Origin: Pseudomonadota bacterium
GTDB taxonomy: Bacteria > Pseudomonadota > Gammaproteobacteria > Burkholderiales > Eutrophovitaceae
Direction of reading: 5' to 3'
Length of the DNA: 12,491 nucleotides
Assembly (NCBI GenBank): GCA_002704665.1
Contig: PAHB01000030.1
Span: forward strand, 1-12,491
This document shows, piece after piece, positions 8,445 through 12,491 of this stretch. Within the stretch, counting starts at the first letter, position 1, and each line of letters begins with the position of its first letter. The notes below the pieces were generated by a model. That model ran no database searches. It was given only the letters and a program-made list of their open reading frames with translations, and had not been told where the DNA came from. Both the position numbers and the translations under genes were made by a program.

Positions 8445-11068
8445 TAATTTCTCCTATAAAATCTTGGTGAGTATGTTCCTTCCCACATCATAGAGTTTAT
8501 GGATACCGGGAATGGTGAGTCGTTAAATAGTCTAAGTGTAAAATTATCTGTTCTCTGGTGTATTGGTACACTAAATACTGCGTTAGTTTTAAGTGCAACG
8601 TCATTAGCTAGGTAGTCATCTGCCATAGCTACAGGATTTAAGTTATACCATTCATCTGTATAGATAAGTATAGCTGCACCGTTAGCGGGTGCTGAATCCA
8701 TTGTTAACTGTGTGTTACTATTTACTGTAAAAGCTGTAGTAACCACGTTGTTAATCTTAACCTTGACCTGATTAGAGTCAATGTAACTTATGTTTGATGG
8801 GTCCCATGTAAATACTGTAGTAGATCCATCACCTGTATATTCTTTTTTACCCTGACGTATACCTTTTGACTTGAGTTTAAAGCCCATCACACCTGATAGA
8901 CCTACAGCAAATTTCATTCTAGCTATAATTAGCTGAGCTGCAAAGTCGCTACGTTTCATGTTTTCGTCAACTCTGTAGTATGTGTTAGGTAATATAACAT
9001 CAAAGTTATACTTCCAACCTACTATAACGTTAGCTGCCTGTGAGGTAAGATCTTTAAATAAAACTTTAAAATATGGGTTGCCATCGTTTGTTATAATCTC
9101 TGGTGTTACAGTAAATCCTGATTCAATAAACTGTCCCGTAGCTGTCGTACCTTTAATAATCAATACAGGTGTAAGACCTGTTACATTATTCCAAGGTATA
9201 TAACATTTAGAAAAGTTATTTGTACTATCGTATGCTACAGAGCTTGCTGTTGCATATAGATCTATACAAGGATTAATCTTTGAACCATCGTTATTAACAA
9301 TAATAGCATCTTCTGGACTCTGACTTAAGCTAGCTTTACTTAATGTAAACTGGTTGCCCTGTTTAGTTACAGCAAAGAACTCATCAGAGTCTACAGCCAC
9401 AGCTTGTACTGTACCGGGTAGTTCCCAGTTAAACCATGCTTCTACAAGGTTAGTTTCTCCGTCACTATATGTACGAAAAAAGTAAACATATCTGGACGAC
9501 TGTCCTGACATGGCTATGAATTGGTTCTGAGCACTGCCTACAAGTGTGTCGACAGTAGAGGGAACCCATTCATTTACAACTCTTCCTACGTCAATTACCT
9601 GTGGGTTTTCGTCTTGACCACGTGTAACCATAGAGAATACACGAGTATAACTTGGTGTCTTACTTAAGAAGTTTATGTTCGTACCTACATCTACAGGGTC
9701 TACAAGTGCATCTGTTTCATAGTTAGATATAGAACGTATAATAGTAGAGGTAGGTGTAAGTACACCGTCAACAGCAAACATCATAAACTGTTGGCTTTGA
9801 CTAAATAGCACCAAACCCTGTGTGGTAGGTATCACAGCATGTAAAGCTGCTGGTCGTATAGTTGATGTACTTAAATCTATAGGGTCTGCAGCTGTAACTG
9901 TTTGTGCAGATGTATGATAAAAGTTAAAGAACTTAGCTGACTGGCTAAGTGATACGTTATCTTCTGATAGGAACCCTAATCTGTTACTGTGGAAGAAAGA
10001 CTGTTGTATCTTTGTACCTACAAATGAGGGATGACTGTTTGTCTCATCATCACCTACTTCACGTTCTGTCCACGTTACACGACGTAACTGGAAGTTATTA
10101 ACTGAAGTATTGATGAGTTCGTGTGGCATAGTTGTTTGATCTAGACCAGCGGACTTACTAGGATCTCTTGTTTCTTTCCAGAAACCTGTACCTGATGTTC
10201 CGTTGTCTGCAACAAACTTAGCAAAGTATGTATCTTTATCTGATGTAGTATTGATAATCTTAACTACGTGGTCTTGGAAAGACTGAGCTGGTAGCTGTGA
10301 TACATTATCAACTTGGTCTTGGAAGACACCTAGCTTACTGTTATCAAGTCCACCTTTTGCAGATATAGTAAATGCGGTACGTGTACCACTCACAACTCTA
10401 TCAAGTTCTAGTGAGCCTACGTATTTAGTTACTGTCAGTCCTGAGATACTGAGTCCATCTATAGCACTCTTAAGTCCATTTAGTACTTGATCGTAGCCAT
10501 CATTTGTCTGTGCTGTATATGACACTGTACTACCGTTAATAGTAACAGAGTATTCGTCTATATTCACACCACTTGTGATACCTACAACTGCACCTGATAA
10601 TACAAGTGTAGCTCGTGTGTTAGCTACAAAGGTAGGATCAGCTAATGCACTTGCTGTGATTAAATTATTTGTTATGATAGATGTATCTTGTACAGTCAGT
10701 ATATGGTAGTTAGTACGTGCCCCTGTAAGGTACGCCTGTGCCCCTGTACCGTACGTTACGGTAGCAGCTGCCCCAGTTATAGCATTCCACATTGCAATGG
10801 CTCCTGTAGAGCCTCCTGATGCTGGTGTAATACATCCTATATATTTTTCTGTTGATGTTCTAGCAATGTAGAACCATTTAGAGCTGTCATATGTAGTGCC
10901 AGTACCTAGATTAGATATCCATTGCATACCCGGTCTTTTGGTAAGACCAAAGGTAGGGTCAGGATACCCATTCAGACACTCCTCGACTTGACCGGGAAGT
11001 TTTTTGCTGTCTGCTTGTCTAGATACTCCACCAAGATAGTTGTCAACTCGTTGAGTTACTGCTGGCAT
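8444..11068 (-). CDS. gp12: Tail tubular protein B / nozzle, T7 gp12-like (874 aa)
   Basis: Six copies of gp12 form the nozzle of the short tail, below gp11 and between the fibres. The N-terminus (MPAVTQRVDNYLGGVSRQAD, then GLTKRPGMQW at 41-50) matches the family pattern of 'GG(V/I)S-Q' followed by 'GL-KRP'. Further family-like stretches are FWKET (296-300), TMPHELI (313-319), NRLGFLSEDNVSLSQSAKFF (362-381), DPIDLS (395-400) and the C-terminal WEGTYSPRFYRRN. At 874 aa it is about 80 longer than T7 gp12 (794). Part of the difference may be the segment at residues 743-804, which resembles the tail fibre N-terminal domain of the same phage. The ATG at 11068 shares one base with the gp11 stop (TAATG). 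No Shine-Dalgarno is visible, so translation is probably coupled to gp11. Confidence 0.95.
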   Translation of the reverse strand: MPAVTQRVDNYLGGVSRQADSKKLPGQVEECLNGYPDPTFGLTKRPGMQWISNLGTGTTYDSSKWFYIARTSTEKYIGCITPASGGSTGAIAMWNAITGAAATVTYGTGAQAYLTGARTNYHILTVQDTSIITNNLITASALADPTFVANTRATLVLSGAVVGITSGVNIDEYSVTINGSTVSYTAQTNDGYDQVLNGLKSAIDGLSISGLTVTKYVGSLELDRVVSGTRTAFTISAKGGLDNSKLGVFQDQVDNVSQLPAQSFQDHVVKIINTTSDKDTYFAKFVADNGTSGTGFWKETRDPSKSAGLDQTTMPHELINTSVNNFQLRRVTWTEREVGDDETNSHPSFVGTKIQQSFFHSNRLGFLSEDNVSLSQSAKFFNFYHTSAQTVTAADPIDLSTSTIRPAALHAVIPTTQGLVLFSQSQQFMMFAVDGVLTPTSTIIRSISNYETDALVDPVDVGTNINFLSKTPSYTRVFSMVTRGQDENPQVIDVGRVVNEWVPSTVDTLVGSAQNQFIAMSGQSSRYVYFFRTYSDGETNLVEAWFNWELPGTVQAVAVDSDEFFAVTKQGNQFTLSKASLSQSPEDAIIVNNDGSKINPCIDLYATASSVAYDSTNNFSKCYIPWNNVTGLTPVLIIKGTTATGQFIESGFTVTPEIITNDGNPYFKVLFKDLTSQAANVIVGWKYNFDVILPNTYYRVDENMKRSDFAAQLIIARMKFAVGLSGVMGFKLKSKGIRQGKKEYTGDGSTTVFTWDPSNISYIDSNQVKVKINNVVTTAFTVNSNTQLTMDSAPANGAAILIYTDEWYNLNPVAMADDYLANDVALKTNAVFSVPIHQRTDNFTLRLFNDSPFPVSINSMMWEGTYSPRFYRRN
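8451..8455 (-). promoter_or_regulatory. Shine-Dalgarno of gp14 (AGGAG)
   Basis: AGGAG lies 6 nt upstream of the gp14 ATG at 8444, inside the last codons of gp12. It supports this start. It is the only strong ribosome binding site at any of the six gene starts in the window, so gp14 is probably initiated independently as well as by coupling to gp12. Confidence 0.75.
8657..8842 (-). other. Fibre-anchor-like domain within the gp12 nozzle protein
   Basis: Residues 743-804 of gp12 (EYTGDGSTTVFT ... APANGAAILIYT) align with residues 7-65 of gp17 (SYTGTGSQTTFS ... APANGVKIKIFR). The runs YTG-x-GS, TTAFT and APANG occur in the same order. TTAFT and APANG are 16 residues apart in both proteins; the first half differs by a 3-residue insertion in gp12. 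About a third of the aligned positions are identical by eye. The APANG-type beta domain is widespread in phage tail proteins, so this may be two copies of one common module. Confidence 0.7.
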
Positions 11069-11691
11069 TATCGTTGTAAAGCGTGAAATGGTTGGTAGCT
11101 TTGGTAGTAGTTCTGTTGACCTTGAGGATGACCGAACATAGTGAACTGTCCCTGCTGTGTCTCATACTCCATAGCCATAGCTCTGAGTAAAGCTTCTTGT
11201 TTCTCGAGTCTGATGTATTGATCGTCGTCACCTATAATCTTACTAGATACTAAGGTAGCAGCTCGTGCTGTAATATAGTTCTGTATAGGTTCTGGTAAAT
11301 CTATCCAGTCAAACAACCACACAACATCACACTCTATAGGGTTACTATGAGTCCACTTGTATGTATGGTTCTGTCTGTCATATAACTTACCACTTCTACG
11401 AATACCATCATGGGTAGTGTTGTTAGAATTTTCTGTTAATTTTATTTGTAGTATGTTATTTGGTATCTCTATTTCGTTATCTGTATTGACAGCAAACTCA
11501 TAGTGGTACTCTTTGTTAAATGTCCATCCTTCAGATTGTACCTCTCGTGACACCTGTAACAGTGTGGCATAGGCAATCGCAACGTCCGGGTTGGTTTGAT
11601 CTAAAGTGGTTACAGGAGCTTGACCACATGACGACAGTATGTTGTTTATAGCTGGTAGCTCTTGTGTAGCGTTTGTGGTTGGAAAAGGCAT
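11068..11691 (-). CDS. gp11: Tail tubular protein A / adaptor (gatekeeper), T7 gp11-like (207 aa)
   Basis: Twelve copies of gp11 form the ring that joins the portal to the gp12 nozzle. The sequence after the start, ELPAINNILSSCGQAPVTTL (residues 11-30), matches T7 gp11 '[20 protein letters not shown]', and EVQSEGWTFN (50-59) matches T7 'QIQSRGWTFN'. I chose the ATG at 11691-11689 (MPFPTTNATQ), giving 207 aa against 196 in T7. An in-frame upstream ATG at 11784 would add 31 hydrophobic residues encoded by the capsid gene end and the terminator, and is very unlikely. The last ~30 residues are Gln/Tyr-rich (QGQQNYYQSYQPFHALQR) and differ from T7. The ATG lies only 9 nt beyond the terminator U-tract with no Shine-Dalgarno, so expression needs terminator read-through or a promoter I cannot identify. 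The TAA stop overlaps the gp12 ATG. Confidence 0.93.
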   Translation of the reverse strand: MPFPTTNATQELPAINNILSSCGQAPVTTLDQTNPDVAIAYATLLQVSREVQSEGWTFNKEYHYEFAVNTDNEIEIPNNILQIKLTENSNNTTHDGIRRSGKLYDRQNHTYKWTHSNPIECDVVWLFDWIDLPEPIQNYITARAATLVSSKIIGDDDQYIRLEKQEALLRAMAMEYETQQGQFTMFGHPQGQQNYYQSYQPFHALQR

Positions 11692-11700
11692 AATTATTAT

Positions 11701-11727
11701 AAAAAGAAAGGGGAGAATAAACTCCCC
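11701..11727 (-). terminator. Intrinsic terminator downstream of the capsid gene (T-phi-like position)
   Basis: Read on the minus strand this is a perfect 6-bp stem, GGGGAG / CTCCCC, with a TTTATT loop, followed directly by TTTCTTTTT. It starts 13 nt after the capsid stop and ends 9 nt before the gp11 ATG. T7 has its main late terminator, T-phi, directly after gene 10. A leaky terminator here would lower tail and core transcripts relative to capsid. The hairpin could also be an mRNA processing or 3'-protection site. Confidence 0.85.
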
Positions 11728-11740
11728 GTATATAGTAGCA

Positions 11741-12491
11741 TTAGAATGCAGCGTTACCAGAAGATCCAGTAGCAGCACCAGCAACTAATTCAACAGCAGC
11801 AGCTGGGTTAAGATAGTCTGCACCCATAGCTAGTCTTCCGAGGATGACATCACCTTGGTATACGACTGAAACGTCTCCAGATGTTACTTGTACTTGAGGA
11901 CCGATTGCTTCAACACAGCCTGCAGCTTCCTTCTGGAAGATAAGTCCACAGCTGTTTGCGAATTCAGTCTCTTCACCGTACTCGTTGTTGATACCTGTTA
12001 CATCAGCAGCGGCATCTTCTACTGCTTCACCTACAAATGAACCTACGTTTCCGGGAGATGTGATTCCGGGGTTAGTTGCAGACGCAGAACCATACTTAGT
12101 ACCATAAGTTGAGAAGAATGGAATGTTCATTGACTTGTAGATCTTGATGCCTGCAATCTCAATGATACCATTACCCGACTGTAATGCTGTACCTTGTACG
12201 TCTCTGTTTACAAGACCGTTAGATCCTACAGCTTGGATAAGCTCGTAGTACTGTCTTGGGTTTAGTACACCTACTCTTCCATCAGAAGAAACGCCTTTCT
12301 CATCTAGTGCAGCAGCTGCATCGTAGAAAGCGTTGATTAAGGAAGCAGCAACATAAGCATCAGATGCTTGGTTGTTTGTTCCTACACGTATTTGTGTACC
12401 GCCGGGCTCAACAAAGCCTGACTTAGTGATTGGAGAAGCAGCCCTAGCACCACGAGCGATAGCTCTGAATACTAAACGGTCATACTTCTGA
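11741..12491 (-). CDS. gp10: Major capsid protein, T7 gp10-like (5' end outside window)
   Basis: This is the C-terminal 250 residues of the HK97-fold shell protein. The frame is open to the right window edge; the ATG at 12130 is internal, because conserved capsid sequence continues upstream of it. From the edge it reads KYDRLVFRAIARGARAASP, then VGVLNPRQYYELIQ, GLVNRDVQG, GNGIIEIAGIKIYKS MNIPF, FANSCGLIFQKEAAGCVEAIGP, DVILGRLAMGADYLNPAAAVEL. These blocks match the cyanopodovirus major capsid proteins as I know them, and have the T7 10A layout. After NPAAAVEL there is a short Ala/Gly/Ser-rich tail (VAGAATGSSGNAAF) to the TAA stop at 11743-11741. I see no slippery site or open frame for a T7-like 10B frameshift product: the terminator hairpin follows the stop by 13 nt. 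Identification is secure. Confidence 0.96.
   Translation of the reverse strand, partial: QKYDRLVFRAIARGARAASPITKSGFVEPGGTQIRVGTNNQASDAYVAASLINAFYDAAAALDEKGVSSDGRVGVLNPRQYYELIQAVGSNGLVNRDVQGTALQSGNGIIEIAGIKIYKSMNIPFFSTYGTKYGSASATNPGITSPGNVGSFVGEAVEDAAADVTGINNEYGEETEFANSCGLIFQKEAAGCVEAIGPQVQVTSGDVSVVYQGDVILGRLAMGADYLNPAAAVELVAGAATGSSGNAAF

Noticed and set aside
10747..10763. Perfect 7-bp inverted repeat (taccgta-cgt-tacggta) beside a duplicated 11-nt word gtgcccctgta (10717 and 10738)
   Set aside because: It lies inside gp12 coding sequence, has no U-tract on either strand, and the repeat encodes a short TGA-containing Thr-Gly-Ala turn pattern; most likely coincidental coding structure.
11043..11231. 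Minus-strand 62-codon frame overlapping the gp11 3' end and gp12 start
   Set aside because: It is out of frame within conserved gp11 and gp12 coding sequence, with no Shine-Dalgarno or recognisable motif.
11692..11784. In-frame upstream start for gp11 that adds 31 hydrophobic residues resembling a signal peptide
   Set aside because: The extension is encoded by the capsid C-terminus, the terminator stem and the A/T tract read out of frame. T7 gp11 homology begins just after the ATG at 11691, and a structural tail protein needs no signal peptide.
12128..12130. ATG at the start of the longest ATG-initiated frame of the capsid C-terminus
   Set aside because: The same frame continues upstream to the window edge with clear capsid sequence (KIYKSMNIPF spans the site), so this Met is internal.
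1..12491. tRNA genes, integrase, attachment sites, or host-derived photosynthesis genes
   Set aside because: Almost every base is covered by the seven structural genes, and the few short gaps (at most 49 nt) cannot hold them.

Overview
The window is part of the structural (late) module of a T7-like podovirus (Autographiviridae), most likely a marine cyanophage of the P-SSP7-type cyanopodovirus group. Three things point there: the T7 gene order (10-11-12-14-15-16-17), recognisable T7 tail, nozzle and core signatures, and a capsid C-terminus that reads like the cyanopodovirus major capsid proteins I know. Base composition is AT-rich (roughly 38-40 % GC by eye). The host is inferred; no photosynthesis or other host-derived metabolic gene lies in the window.

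Every real gene is on the minus strand, so the map is read from right to left. From 12491 down: the 3' two-thirds of the major capsid gene (gp10, 5' end outside the window); a strong intrinsic terminator in the 49-nt gap after it, at the place where T7 has its T-phi terminator; tail tube adaptor gp11; nozzle gp12; internal virion/ejection proteins gp14, gp15 and gp16; and the 5' part of the tail fibre gene gp17, which runs off the left edge. Junctions are very tight: 11/12 and 12/14 share one base (TAATG), 15/16 overlap by four bases (ATGA), 14/15 are 11 nt apart and 16/17 are 6 nt apart. This looks like one co-transcribed, translationally coupled cassette. No stretch over 60 bases is without a gene.

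The genes work together as the virion shell (gp10), the short tail (gp11 and gp12), the fibre that contacts the host (gp17), and the ejectable inner core (gp14-16) that should form the DNA conduit across the cell envelope. No T7 gene 13 equivalent is present.

I find no new biological system. The observations most worth checking are: (1) a domain of about 60 residues in the C-terminal part of the nozzle protein that resembles the N-terminal anchoring domain of the tail fibre in the same genome; (2) complete absence of CCWGG from 12.5 kb while CCSGG occurs 14 times, together with near-absence of GGCC, GCGC and CGCG; (3) a decapeptide-repeat fibre stalk; and (4) a gp16 homologue with no recognisable T7-type transglycosylase domain.
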